A DNA stretch of 64,000 nt from Polaromonas sp. (GTDB lineage Bacteria; Pseudomonadota; Gammaproteobacteria; Burkholderiales; Burkholderiaceae_C): the NCBI RefSeq assembly GCF_016185115.1, contig NZ_JACPOF010000030.1:400524-464523 (forward strand), in the 5' to 3' direction. The translations under genes and the position numbers were made by a program. Each line of letters begins with the position of its first letter. Position 1 is the first letter of the stretch. The notes below the pieces were generated by a model. That model saw nothing but the letters and a program-made list of their open reading frames with translations. It was not told where the DNA came from and searched no databases. Below, piece by piece: positions 33,043-42,072 of this stretch.

Positions 33043-34305
33043 ATGACCGCAACGACACCCGGCACAGACCCTTCTTCACTGGCAGATTCACGCTACGCCG
33101 TGATGCGCCTGCTGGTGACCCTGGCACTCATGACCGTCGGCGCTGCCGGCATGTATGTGGTGCCGGTCGTCATGACAACGGTACAGGCTGAATTCGGTGT
33201 CGCGCGCGCCGATGCATCTCTTGCCTACACGCTGCTGATGATTGGTTTCGGCCTGGGCGGCATGCTGATGGGCAGGCTGGCCGACCGTTTTGGCGTGACC
33301 GTTCCGCTGCTGATAGGCGCAAGCGGCCTGGGTTTTGGATATATCGCGGCGTCGATGTCCGGCAGCATCTGGACCTTCACGCTGGTACACGGTTTGATGA
33401 TAGGCCTGCTGGGCAGTTCTGCGACTTTTGCACCGCTGCTGGCCGATACCTCACTCTGGTTTGTGAAACGACGCGGCATTGCGGTGGCGGTCTGCGCCAG
33501 CGGCAATTACATTGGCGGTGCCATCTGGCCGCCCATAGTCCAGCATTTCACCGAGACCGTGGGCTGGCGGCAGACCTACCTCGGCCTGGGCATCTTCACT
33601 TTTATCACCATGACGGCGCTGGCGCTGATGATGCGCAGGCGCCCGCCGCTGGCTGTGGCGTCAAGCACGGGCGGGCAGTCATCGGGCATGTCGAGTGCCC
33701 GGCCTTTTGGCATGACGCCCTCGCGTGCGCAAATCCTGCTGTGTATTGCCGGCGTTGCCTGCTGCACGGCCATGGCCATGCCGCAGGTGCACATCGTGTC
33801 GTACTGCACCGACCTGGGCTACGGTGCGGCGCGCGGCGCAGAAATGCTCTCGCTGATGCTGGCCTGCGGCGTTGTCAGCCGGCTTGTGTCGGGCATCATC
33901 TGCGACCGCATAGGCGGGCTGCGCACGCTGCTTCTGGGCTCGACCCTGCAGGGCATCGCCCTCGTGATGTTTCTGCCCTTTGACGGGCTGGTGTCGCTCT
34001 ACCTGATTGCCGCGCTCTTCGGGCTGTTCCAGGGCGGCATCGTGCCGTCTTACGCCATCATCGTGCGCGAATATTTCGAGCCCAAGGAAGCCGGCGCGCG
34101 CGTCGGCACCGTCATCATGGCCACCATGCTGGGCATGGCGCTGGGCGGCTGGATGTCAGGCAAGGTGTTTGACCTGACGGGTTCGTACCACGCGGCCTTC
34201 ATCAACGGTATCGCGTGGAACCTGCTGAACTTCAGCATTGCGTTTTTTCTGCTCTACCGGGTTCATCGTGCGCGTAATCTGCGCACGGCTGCGGCGGCGG
34301 GCTGA
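33043..34305 (+). CDS. MFS transporter
   Basis: 420 residues with about 12 membrane helices. The MFS loop 2-3 motif is visible as GRLADRFGV (about residue 78). A long central loop near residue 205 (SSTGGQSSGMSSARP) separates the two halves, and the second half has the matching ICDRIGGLRTLLLG. It resembles monocarboxylate or sialate/OFA-type carriers, but the ligand is not predictable. It stands alone, convergent with a carboxylesterase. Confidence 0.88.
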   Translation: MTATTPGTDPSSLADSRYAVMRLLVTLALMTVGAAGMYVVPVVMTTVQAEFGVARADASLAYTLLMIGFGLGGMLMGRLADRFGVTVPLLIGASGLGFGYIAASMSGSIWTFTLVHGLMIGLLGSSATFAPLLADTSLWFVKRRGIAVAVCASGNYIGGAIWPPIVQHFTETVGWRQTYLGLGIFTFITMTALALMMRRRPPLAVASSTGGQSSGMSSARPFGMTPSRAQILLCIAGVACCTAMAMPQVHIVSYCTDLGYGAARGAEMLSLMLACGVVSRLVSGIICDRIGGLRTLLLGSTLQGIALVMFLPFDGLVSLYLIAALFGLFQGGIVPSYAIIVREYFEPKEAGARVGTVIMATMLGMALGGWMSGKVFDLTGSYHAAFINGIAWNLLNFSIAFFLLYRVHRARNLRTAAAAG

Positions 34306-34323
34306 CCCCGGTACGCCAGACCG

Positions 34324-34986
34324 TCAGGCCAGCACGCGATGGAGCCAGGCCTCCATATCGCCAATCTCCTGCGGGCAGACCGAGTGTTCCATCGGGTATT
34401 CATGCCACTCGACGTTGTAGCCCAGGGCCTTCATGGCATCGCGTGAAGCCGTGGCGCGATCAAGTGCAATCACCGGGTCGCGTGTGCCGTGGCCCATGAA
34501 GATGGGCACATCCTGGCTGGCGACGCTGCGCTCGACGACGATCTTGCTGGTCAGCGGCAGGTAACCCGACATGCACATCAGGCCGGCCAGCTTTTCAGCA
34601 TGGCGCAGGCCGATCATGAGTGTCATGGCACAACCCTGCGAGAAGCCGCCCAGCACGATCTTGCTGGCCGGGATGCCGCGCGCTTTTTCATTGGCAATGA
34701 CTTCTTCCATCGCGACCAGCGAGGTGCGCAGGCCGGCTTCATCTTCACGCCGCACCAGGTCGGCGTTCAGGATGTCGTACCAGGCCGGCATCTGGTAACC
34801 GCCATTGATCGTCACGGGAATCACCGGCGCATTCGGGAACAGGAAGCGCACCGGGCCTATGGCGGACAGGTCCAGCTCTTTCGCAATCGGCAGGAAGTCG
34901 CGCCCGTCAGCCCCCAGGCCGTGCATGATGATGATGGTCGCCACCGGGTTTTCGCCGGTCTGGGCTTCGAGGACTTTGAGGGACAT
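34324..34986 (-). CDS. Carboxylesterase/phospholipase, alpha/beta hydrolase
   Basis: 220 residues, the small EstB-type carboxylesterase family. The nucleophile elbow is G-F-S-Q-G (about residue 114), with Asp in HGTRDPVI and His in PMEHSV completing the triad. HGLGADGRDF near the N-terminus forms the oxyanion region. It hydrolyses short acyl esters or lysophospholipids. All catalytic residues are present. Confidence 0.92.
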   Translation of the reverse strand: MSLKVLEAQTGENPVATIIIMHGLGADGRDFLPIAKELDLSAIGPVRFLFPNAPVIPVTINGGYQMPAWYDILNADLVRREDEAGLRTSLVAMEEVIANEKARGIPASKIVLGGFSQGCAMTLMIGLRHAEKLAGLMCMSGYLPLTSKIVVERSVASQDVPIFMGHGTRDPVIALDRATASRDAMKALGYNVEWHEYPMEHSVCPQEIGDMEAWLHRVLA

Positions 34987-35062
34987 GAAGTGGGCTTACA
35001 AGAGTTCTTGAACAGCCCCGGATTTTACGGGCCGATGGAAACGCCGTGCCCCGCCGGCGCGT

Positions 35063-35476
35063 CTAGCGATTCAGCCAGGTGATGCTGAGCTGAAGCACCG
35101 TGGCAAACATCACCCACAGCAGGTAGGGAATGTTCACATACGCCACCCAGCGTACGCGGTTCCAGATGGCGGTCAGAGCCCAGATCAGCGTGCCCAGCAC
35201 CAGAAGTATGTCCACCGATGCCAGCATGTTGTTCTTCAGGCCGAACTGTATGGGGGTGTAGGCGGCGTTAAAAACCAGGTTCAGGATAAAGGGCAGCAGC
35301 ACTGCAAACGGGAGGCGGCGCTTCAGGGTCTTCCACAGCACATATCCAAAGCTGATCGCAATGATGATGTAAAGCACAGTCCACACCGGCCCAAAAACGA
35401 ATGCGGGTGGTGCAAAGACTGGCTTGATGAGTTGCGCGTACCAGGCTGCGCTTGATGATGCTGAAGTACCGTCCAT
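35063..35476 (-). CDS. TspO/MBR-family membrane protein
   Basis: 137 residues with five hydrophobic helices and the family hallmarks LIKPVFAPPAFVFGPVW-T-V-L-Y near the N-terminus and NLVFNAAYTPIQFGL in the middle. TspO proteins bind porphyrins and are tied to stress and pigment control. The start at 35476 gives the usual family length; an extension of 94 codons upstream is not supported. Confidence 0.85.
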   Translation of the reverse strand: MDGTSASSSAAWYAQLIKPVFAPPAFVFGPVWTVLYIIIAISFGYVLWKTLKRRLPFAVLLPFILNLVFNAAYTPIQFGLKNNMLASVDILLVLGTLIWALTAIWNRVRWVAYVNIPYLLWVMFATVLQLSITWLNR

Positions 35477-35653
35477 AAAAATCCAGATTCCTTGGTTGGG
35501 GTATATCCCGGTTTTAGCATGACATGTACAGATTGACGATGACAGTCTGCCTGTAGCCCGGTAGGACACAGCCGCATTGCCACGCATCCGCCAGGCGCCC
35601 TGTTGCGTATCCCTGAAAGAATCTGTTTGAATCAAGCTGCTCAAGGAAGCCTC

Positions 35654-36124
35654 ATGAACCCGACCACTGCCTGTCAACCTTCTGCTTTTCTCTGGTTGAA
35701 ACGCCTGGCGCCCGCTGTGGCGCTGCTTTGGCTGCAGGCCTTCACAGTGCCTGCTCATGCACAGGCATTAACCTCCGCCGACGAAAAAAGCGTGCGTACC
35801 GTGGTTGAAGGCCAGCTTGCCGCTTTCGCAAAAGACGACGCGAAAAAGGCGTTTTCATTTGCGGCACCCAATGTGCGTGAAGCCGTCGGCAGCGCGCCCG
35901 ACTTCCTGGCCATGGTGCGCCGCGACTACCCGGTGGTGTACCGCCCCGCGTCCGTCGCCTTCCTCAAGGTTGAGGGCAAGGATGGCGATGCAATCCAGCG
36001 CGTGCAGATGCTGGATGCGTCAGGCAACTCGTGGCTGGCGCTCTACAGCCTGGCGCGCCAGAAAGACAAATCCTGGCGCATCACCGGTTGTGTGGTGGTA
36101 GAGAACAAGGGCCGGATGGCCTGA
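35654..36124 (+). CDS. DUF4864 exported protein
   Basis: 156 residues with a signal peptide (about 1-37, ending PAHAQA). The mature part matches DUF4864, an NTF2-like fold: VRTVVEGQLAAFAKDDAKKAFS, the FLAMVRRDYPVVYRPASV segment, and W-R-I-T-G-C-VVV. Function is unknown. An AAGGAAG ribosome site supports the ATG. Confidence 0.85.
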   Translation: MNPTTACQPSAFLWLKRLAPAVALLWLQAFTVPAHAQALTSADEKSVRTVVEGQLAAFAKDDAKKAFSFAAPNVREAVGSAPDFLAMVRRDYPVVYRPASVAFLKVEGKDGDAIQRVQMLDASGNSWLALYSLARQKDKSWRITGCVVVENKGRMA

Positions 36125-36146
36125 GCCCGCCGGCACGTTCATGGGG

Positions 36147-36665
36147 TCAGTAAGAACCCATGAAGTCCTTCTTGCCGATCTCCACACCGCCCTGGCGCAG
36201 CAGGCCGTAAGCCGTGGTGACGTGAAAGAAGAATTGCGGCAGGCCGTAGCTCAGCAGATACGCCTGGCCTGACAAACGCTTTTCTTTCGGGGTGCCGGGG
36301 CGCAGCACAATCTCGCGGCTGGCGGCATCGGCAAACAGCCTTTCATCCAGTCCATTGATGAAGTTCAGCACCGTGGTGATGCGGGCCTGCAGGTCTGCGA
36401 AGGTTTTTTCGTTATCTTCAAGCTTGGGCACTTCCACGCCAGCCAGCCGCGCAGGCACGCTCTTGGCAAAGTCGGTGGCGACCTGCACCTGCTGGGTCAG
36501 CGCAAACATGTCGGGAAAGAGCCGCGCCTGCAGATAGGCGTCGGGGTTGATCTTTTTCTCGGTGGCATGGGCCTCTGCCTTACGCAGCACATCCTGCAGG
36601 CCGCCCAGCATCTGTTTGAACACGGGGACGGAGGCTGAATAGATAGAAAAAGTAGCGCTGCTCAT
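36147..36665 (-). CDS. DUF1993 family protein
   Basis: 172 residues. Conserved segments are SVPVFKQMLGGLQDVLRKAEAHA, ARLFPDMFALTQQVQVA, and the C-terminal FFFHVTTAYGLLRQGGVEIGKKDF. The family has a DinB-like four-helix fold with no assigned reaction. The start at 36665 matches the family start; the longer frame upstream overlaps the argE promoter region. Confidence 0.88.
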   Translation of the reverse strand: MSSATFSIYSASVPVFKQMLGGLQDVLRKAEAHATEKKINPDAYLQARLFPDMFALTQQVQVATDFAKSVPARLAGVEVPKLEDNEKTFADLQARITTVLNFINGLDERLFADAASREIVLRPGTPKEKRLSGQAYLLSYGLPQFFFHVTTAYGLLRQGGVEIGKKDFMGSY

Positions 36666-36824
36666 AAGGGTCTTTCGGAGGGAGGAGAATGATCGAACAG
36701 CAGGGATTCTCGCCCGGTTCGCCGGATGGCGCTGAATGGCTTTCCAATCCCTCGCTGTTACCCTGACGAAACACCCACGCTGGCATACAATTTTTCTTTG
36801 CTTCCCCAGGCAGAAAGGCCTCCC

Positions 36825-38045
36825 ATGAACGCCCCTATCCCCAATGCCGCCCTGCAGCCCGTCATGGCCGCCGACCTGGCCGCCCTGCCCCTGATCGAAA
36901 AGTGGATCTCCTTTGCCTCGGTCTCGCGCGACAGCAACCTGCCATTGATCGACTGGACCAGGGCGCAGCTTGAAGCGCAAGGCGTTCAGTGCGAAGTCAT
37001 CCATGACGAAACCGGCAAAAAAGCCAATCTGTGGGCCACCATTCCCGCGGCGAACGGCGAAACCAAAATCGGCGGCCTCGTGCTCTCAGGCCACACCGAT
37101 GTGGTGCCGGTTGATGGCCAGCCCTGGAACACCGACCCCTTTGTGGCGCAGGTGATTGGCGACAAGCTCTATGGGCGTGGCGTCACCGACATGAAGGCTT
37201 TCAGCGCCACCGCGCTCATGATGGTGCCGGAACTCATCAAGCGCAAATTGAAGCACCCGCTTCACTTTGCCTTCAGCTATGACGAGGAAATCGGCTGCAT
37301 AGGCGTGCGCACCATGATCGCCTGGACGGTCGATCAGGGCTACAAGCCCGCAGGCTGTATTGTCGGCGAGCCGACCGGCATGCAGGTGGTGATTGCACAC
37401 AAGGGCAAGCATGGCTACAGGACCTCGGTGCGCGGCTTTGAGGCGCATTCATCGCTGACGCCACAGGGCGTGAATGCGGTAGAGATCGCCTGCCGCTTTG
37501 TCGCCAACCTGCGCGCCATGCATGAGCGCCTTGCCAAAGAAGGCCCTTTCGACCCGGTATTCGACGTGCCGCACACCACCATACACACCGGCGTGATTGC
37601 CGGCGGCACCGCGCTCAACATCATTCCGCGCGATTGCGAGATTGCCTGGGAGATCCGCCACCACCACCTCAACTCGCCGGTCACGCTGTTCAATGAGGCG
37701 AAAGAGTTTGCAGACGCCATGATTCCCGCGATGCAGGCCGTTGCGGCAGACACGGGCATCACCCACACGCAGACCTCCGTGCTGCCCGGGTTTTCAACCG
37801 ATGCAGACAGCGACATCGCACGGCTCTGCTTCAAGTGCGCGGATGTAGACCCCTCAACAGGTGCGGGCAAGGTGTCGTTTGGCACGGAAGCTGCTCTCTT
37901 TCACCAGGTTGGCGTGCCCACCATCGTGTGCGGGCCCGGCCACATTGCACAGGCGCACCAGCCCAACGAATGGGTCACGCTGGAGCAACTGGCCTGGTGC
38001 GAGCGTTTCATGCGCCGCCTGGGTGACGAAATTTGCGTGAACTGA
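36825..38045 (+). CDS. argE: Acetylornithine deacetylase
   Basis: 406 residues, M20 metallopeptidase family. Metal and catalytic residues visible are His90 in SGHTDVVP, Asp122 in GRGVTDMKAF, and Glu154/Glu155 in SYDEEIGCIG, with VGEPTG following. It removes the acetyl group from N-acetylornithine in arginine synthesis. An AGAAAGG ribosome site precedes the ATG. Closely related M20 enzymes such as succinyl-diaminopimelate desuccinylase cannot be ruled out, but the motif spacing fits ArgE. Confidence 0.88.
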   Translation: MNAPIPNAALQPVMAADLAALPLIEKWISFASVSRDSNLPLIDWTRAQLEAQGVQCEVIHDETGKKANLWATIPAANGETKIGGLVLSGHTDVVPVDGQPWNTDPFVAQVIGDKLYGRGVTDMKAFSATALMMVPELIKRKLKHPLHFAFSYDEEIGCIGVRTMIAWTVDQGYKPAGCIVGEPTGMQVVIAHKGKHGYRTSVRGFEAHSSLTPQGVNAVEIACRFVANLRAMHERLAKEGPFDPVFDVPHTTIHTGVIAGGTALNIIPRDCEIAWEIRHHHLNSPVTLFNEAKEFADAMIPAMQAVAADTGITHTQTSVLPGFSTDADSDIARLCFKCADVDPSTGAGKVSFGTEAALFHQVGVPTIVCGPGHIAQAHQPNEWVTLEQLAWCERFMRRLGDEICVN

Positions 38046-38077
38046 ATCTTTAAAACGACATAACCGGAACCAACGAC

Positions 38078-39055
38078 ATGATGCATCGCAGAAACTTTCT
38101 GGCCACGGCCACCGCTGCGGCCAGCAGCCTGACATTCGGCGCCGGCACCGCTTTTGCACAGGCCAACCCCAAGGTGGCGCGCATTGTGGTGCCCTTTGCC
38201 GCAGGCGGCGTGCAGGATTTGCTGGCCCGCGCCATGAGCACCGAGCTCGGTGTGGCCCTGGGCCAGACCGTCATCATTGACAACCGCCCAGGCGCAGGCG
38301 GTACCGTCGGCACAGGTTTTGTGGCCAAGGCCGCGCCCGACAGCAACACCATGGTGCTGGCCGCCGCCAGCCACAACATTGCCGGAACGCTCTACACCAA
38401 GCTGGCCTACGACCCGCAAAAAGACTTTGCGCCAATGGCCCATATCGGCACCGCCGACTATGTGCTGATGATTCACCCCGATGTGCCCGCCAAAACCGCA
38501 GCCGAATACATACGCCATGCCAAGGCCAACCCCGGCAAGATGAACTACGCCACAGCCGGTGTCGGCAGCGCCACACATTTGTCCATGGCCTACTTCAACG
38601 GCATGGCCGGCATTGACGTGGTGCATGTGCCGCTCAAGGCCACCGGCGAAGCCATCAATGAGGTGATCTCCGGCCGCGCACAGGCGGTGATTGCCGCCAG
38701 CATTGGCGCGCTGGCCTTTGTCAAGGACAGCCGCATCCGCATCATCGGCGTGACCTCGCCCAAGCGTTCAAAGTATTTGCCCGATGTGCCGACGATTGCC
38801 GAGAGCGGCCTGCCTGGCTACCGCTTCGATTCATGGTTCGGCCTGCTGGGCCCGGCAGGAACACCCGCAGCCGATATCAACCGCGTGAATGCGGCGATGG
38901 CGAAACTGCTGAAAGACCCGGTCATTCTCGAGCGCCTCGACAAGCAGGGCATTGAGCCGCTGGCCATGAGCAATGCCGATTTCAGCAAGTTGCTCGTGGC
39001 CGATTACAAGCGCATGGCGGATGTGGTGAAGGCATCGGGGGCCAAGGTCGAATAA
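38078..39055 (+). CDS. Bug-family tripartite tricarboxylate transporter receptor
   Basis: 325 residues. The N-terminus (MMHRRNFLATATAAASSLTFG) looks like a Tat-type signal rather than the usual Sec signal. The Bug core V-A-R-I-V-V-PFAAGGVQD and TVIIDNRPGAGGTVGTGFVA are clear. It lies 32 bp after argE with no permease nearby. The ligand is unknown, and linkage with argE may be accidental. Confidence 0.9.
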   Translation: MMHRRNFLATATAAASSLTFGAGTAFAQANPKVARIVVPFAAGGVQDLLARAMSTELGVALGQTVIIDNRPGAGGTVGTGFVAKAAPDSNTMVLAAASHNIAGTLYTKLAYDPQKDFAPMAHIGTADYVLMIHPDVPAKTAAEYIRHAKANPGKMNYATAGVGSATHLSMAYFNGMAGIDVVHVPLKATGEAINEVISGRAQAVIAASIGALAFVKDSRIRIIGVTSPKRSKYLPDVPTIAESGLPGYRFDSWFGLLGPAGTPAADINRVNAAMAKLLKDPVILERLDKQGIEPLAMSNADFSKLLVADYKRMADVVKASGAKVE

Positions 39056-39096
39056 AGACCGCCTGAGCCCGGTCACCGTACTGGCCGTGTGCCTGC

Positions 39097-39125
39097 GCCG
39101 GAAAGAACCTCAGGTTTTTTCCGGC
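39097..39125. terminator. Hairpin at convergent gene ends
   Basis: GCCGGAAAGAACCT (39097-39110) is nearly complementary to AGGTTTTTTCCGGC (39112-39125). It lies between the Bug gene and the DUF2889 gene and overlaps the latter's stop codon. No long T-run follows in either direction, so termination strength is uncertain. Confidence 0.4.
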
Positions 39126-39706
39126 GTCGTCGTTTTGGGCGCCGGCTGCCAGCCCACAAACTGCGGGTAGATGCGTTTGATCACCGTGCCATTGAAATCC
39201 CAGGCCATGCATTTGCCCAGGTGCGGCGGCGGCAGGCCTTCCGCCATGCCGCGCATGGTGTGTTTGTTGTCGCGGTGGGCCTGGTAGACCGGTATGGTCT
39301 GGTAGGCCGCAGTGGCCATGTTGAAGAGCAATTCGCGCAGGTGCGTGCAGCCCTCAATACCGCCAATGGCTTTTTCAATCGTGTGCCGCCAGCCAGGGCC
39401 CATGGTGGCGCCCACCATTTTTTGCATCGGATCTTCTGCTTTCGGGCATTCGGGGAATGGCCGGCTCGCCATCACTGCCGTGATCTCGACAATCTTCATG
39501 CTATCGTCAACTGTGGCGCGGATGAACATGTCATGTATGGGCGTACCGGGCGGCATGTCACCACGATCAGGAGTGCTGCTCGCGTAAGCCTTGGTATCCG
39601 TCATGCGCGCCTCAAGGTCCCACAGGCCGTCTTCACGCAGGTAACCGTCATAGGAGACCTGCCTGATGTGCAGGTGTTTTCGGGGTTGGGGCGGGGGCAA
39701 TGGCAA
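39110..39706 (-). CDS. DUF2889 family protein
   Basis: 198 residues from a TTG start, chosen because GAGGAA lies 8 bases upstream and the protein then begins MPLPPPQPRKHLH, close to the family's usual start. A longer TTG start at 39733 is possible. Conserved DUF2889 features are YLREDGLWDLEARMTDTK, IHDMFIRATVD, and the C-terminal HLRELLFNMATAAYQT. Function is unknown; such proteins are often near catabolic genes. Confidence 0.82.
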   Translation of the reverse strand: MPLPPPQPRKHLHIRQVSYDGYLREDGLWDLEARMTDTKAYASSTPDRGDMPPGTPIHDMFIRATVDDSMKIVEITAVMASRPFPECPKAEDPMQKMVGATMGPGWRHTIEKAIGGIEGCTHLRELLFNMATAAYQTIPVYQAHRDNKHTMRGMAEGLPPPHLGKCMAWDFNGTVIKRIYPQFVGWQPAPKTTTPEKT

Positions 39707-39839
39707 AACCGGGTTCCTCGGAAGTCGTGGCAACCCTCATTTTGACCCAATGCGTGTGGGTGCGTTTATGCGGCGGCGTCCCACAGGCGGCGTGATGCGC
39801 TGCTGCTAACTTTGGTTCACCTCATTTCAGGAGCAATGC

Positions 39840-40079
39840 ATGCCCGGAAAATCAAGCCCCACCAACGCAAAAACCGGCGATTCACTCGAAAGTGCCACTG
39901 CCTCCACACCCCGCCCGGCCATGGACGATGACCCGGACAACAGCGCCAGCACATTGATCGAGTCCCCCCTGCAGCCCGGTGATACCAGCAAAAAACACGA
40001 CTTTCCCGAGGGCGGCGGCAGCGGTGGTGCTGAAGCCTGGCGCCGGGGCAAACGGCCAACAGCACCTGCACCCAGATAA
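39840..40079 (+). CDS. Small disordered hypothetical protein
   Basis: 79 residues, rich in Ser, Pro, Gly, Asp and Lys, with no hydrophobic segment. An AGGAG ribosome site lies correctly before the ATG, and the stop is only 2 bp before xthA, which supports real translation and coupling. I recognise no family. Confidence 0.6.
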   Translation: MPGKSSPTNAKTGDSLESATASTPRPAMDDDPDNSASTLIESPLQPGDTSKKHDFPEGGGSGGAEAWRRGKRPTAPAPR

Positions 40080-40081
40080 CC

Positions 40082-40915
40082 ATGAAGCTCGCGACCTTCA
40101 ACGTCAACGGCATCAAGACGCGCCTGCCCAACCTGCTGGACTGGCTTGCGAAGGAGTCACCCGACATTGTCTGCCTGCAGGAACTGAAAGCACTGGATGG
40201 TGTGTTTCCGCACGCCGAATTGCGCGATGCAGGCTATGGCGCGCTGTGGAAAGGCCAAAAATCATGGAACGGTGTGGCGATACTTGCCAAAGACGCTGAC
40301 CCGGTAGAGATACGCCGTGAGCTGCCCGGCGACCCGGCTGATGACCAGAGCCGCTATCTTGAAGCTGCGGTCAACGGCCTCATCGTCGCCTGCCTTTATT
40401 TGCCCAACGGCAATCCGCAGCCCGGCCCAAAGTTTGACTACAAGCTGGCCTGGTTCAGGCGCTTTCACACACACGCACTCTCGCTCTGCGAGTCTGGCCA
40501 CCCGGTAGCGCTGGCCGGTGACTTCAATGTGGTGCCGACCGACTTTGACATCTACAACCCGAAGTCATGGCTCAAAGACGCGCTGCTGCAACCTGAAAGC
40601 CGGGCAGCCTACGCAAAGCTGCTCAAGCAGGGCTGGACGGACAGCCTGCGCCACCTGCATCCCGATGAACGCGTCTATACCTTCTGGGATTATTTCCGCC
40701 AGCACTGGCAGAAGAACTCTGGCCTGCGCATAGACCACATATTGCTCAACGCAGAGCTTGCGCCGCGATTGAAATCAGCCGGTGTGGATGCATGGGTGCG
40801 TGGTGAGGAGCATGCCAGCGACCATGCGCCCGTGTGGGTGGAATTGAACAAGGCCACATCGACAAAAACGCGGGCTTCGGGCAAAAACAAAGCGGGGGCG
40901 AAACAATCGTCATAG
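40082..40915 (+). CDS. xthA: Exodeoxyribonuclease III
   Basis: 277 residues, endonuclease/exonuclease/phosphatase fold. Motifs: FNVNGIKTR with the metal Asn, IVCLQELK with the metal Glu, GDFNV with Asp and Asn, and SDHAPV with the catalytic Asp-His. It is the AP endonuclease and 3'-5' exonuclease of base excision repair. It starts 2 bp after a small disordered gene, so the two are likely coupled. The C-terminus is Lys/Ser/Thr-rich. Confidence 0.93.
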   Translation: MKLATFNVNGIKTRLPNLLDWLAKESPDIVCLQELKALDGVFPHAELRDAGYGALWKGQKSWNGVAILAKDADPVEIRRELPGDPADDQSRYLEAAVNGLIVACLYLPNGNPQPGPKFDYKLAWFRRFHTHALSLCESGHPVALAGDFNVVPTDFDIYNPKSWLKDALLQPESRAAYAKLLKQGWTDSLRHLHPDERVYTFWDYFRQHWQKNSGLRIDHILLNAELAPRLKSAGVDAWVRGEEHASDHAPVWVELNKATSTKTRASGKNKAGAKQSS

Positions 40916-40941
40916 ACCCCCGCTCCCGAACAAATCGCCCC

Positions 40942-41364
40942 TCACGCGCGAAGTATGGCTTCTCCGGTACGAGGATTGCTCAGCGTCACGTTTTCCAGCG
41001 CCCGGATACGCCATGCCTCCTCCCGCTTCGTCAACACCGCCATGATCAGCGTATCTACTACATGCGGCCCCGCCGGATGGGCCGCGCCTGCTTTCAGGCG
41101 GCTCCATAAATGAACCACGGCCACGTTTTCGGCAAGAAGATTGAGGTCTATCAGCTCGTTGTCCAGCGCGGAGTCAACGTAAATAGTCTGGTGTATGGGC
41201 GCATGCAGCGCCACGATTGCATCCACCCCGCGAACGTAGTGCCCGAACCGGTTCACAAAAGTGGCGTCTTCCTCGAACAGGCTGCCAAAGGCGCGCATGT
41301 CGTGGGCGTTCCATGCGGCCTGGAATGATGCGGCGATGTCGCCCGGCGTGTTGATGCCGCTCAT
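40942..41364 (-). CDS. SnoaL-like (SgcJ/EcaC type) NTF2-fold protein
   Basis: 140 residues. The SgcJ/EcaC-type start I-A-A-SFQAAWNAHDMRAFGSLFEEDATFVNRFG is clear, followed by a strand-rich half with VAVVHLWSRLKAG. The fold is that of SnoaL cyclases and steroid isomerases, but many members are uncharacterised. It starts 8 bp after the stop of the upstream Cys-rich secreted gene, so the two form a small operon. Confidence 0.82.
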   Translation of the reverse strand: MSGINTPGDIAASFQAAWNAHDMRAFGSLFEEDATFVNRFGHYVRGVDAIVALHAPIHQTIYVDSALDNELIDLNLLAENVAVVHLWSRLKAGAAHPAGPHVVDTLIMAVLTKREEAWRIRALENVTLSNPRTGEAILRA

Positions 41365-41372
41365 CGGAAAAA

Positions 41373-41729
41373 TCAGCGCTTCGGGGGCTCGCCCCCCATG
41401 CCCCGCCCGCCATCTGCAGGGCGGCAAGCCAGGGGAGGAGTACCGCCAGCGGCAGCGCCAGACGCGCCGCCTTGCGGCATTGGCGCAACGGCGGGCGGGC
41501 CTGAGCAGGTACCGCGGCGTTTTTCTCCACCCCTGCCGGTAAAGCTGCAGGCGGCCGCGGCCGGGAGGCCCTGACATGCGGCAACGGCCTCGGGCGGGGG
41601 TCCGGGGCGGCGCTCACCGCCGCCCGGGCCACCGCCCGACCCACCAGTCGGCTGCGCAAAGGCGGTGCCGGCTGCCAGGCCAATGCCCATTACAGCCCAC
41701 ATGCAACAACGCTGAATGGCTCCTCTCAT
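41373..41729 (-). CDS. Small secreted Cys-rich Gly/Pro-rich protein
   Basis: 118 residues. A Sec signal peptide (about 1-26, ending AFAQ) is followed by a Gly/Pro-rich linker and a domain PPPEAVAACQGL...AACSFTGRGGEKRRGTC... with four cysteines in the pattern C-x9-C-x11-C plus a late C in LACRP. I recall a family of small periplasmic proteins with this layout (PPPEA..AC..); its function is unknown to me. A strong GGAGG ribosome site supports the start. Confidence 0.7.
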   Translation of the reverse strand: MRGAIQRCCMWAVMGIGLAAGTAFAQPTGGSGGGPGGGERRPGPPPEAVAACQGLPAAAACSFTGRGGEKRRGTCSGPPAVAPMPQGGASGAAAGGTPPLACRPADGGRGMGGEPPKR

Positions 41730-42072
41730 GATGTCCTCCTGTGTTGTAGAAGGACTTATTTAAAGACAGCGCTGCGCGCATGTCCAGATTGCGGCGCGGG
41801 CTTTACCCAACAATTACGAAGCAACGGACACACCAAAGGGCTGGTGCGTCAGGGGCTTGCGCCATGCCCGCATTTCCGATTCGCATGATGTGTATGCCGG
41901 AAGTCCATTGGACTGCGGCATGCCACTTCACTAGCATTGCCTCTACCCATACAGGTCGAAACAAACAAAACACGCACGGCAAATCAGGGAGATGACATGT
42001 ATGGGTGGTGCCGGCGTACGCATGCAAAACGCATTGCCGGGCTGACAAAAAAACATCGACGGAGACATCAAC
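41730..42072. other. 343-bp intergenic region upstream of an orphan TRAP receptor
   Basis: It holds the divergent promoters of the Cys-rich gene and the TRAP receptor. A GGAG ribosome site lies just before 42073. Short ORFs here show no protein-like features. No repeat or RNA gene is seen. Confidence 0.4.
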
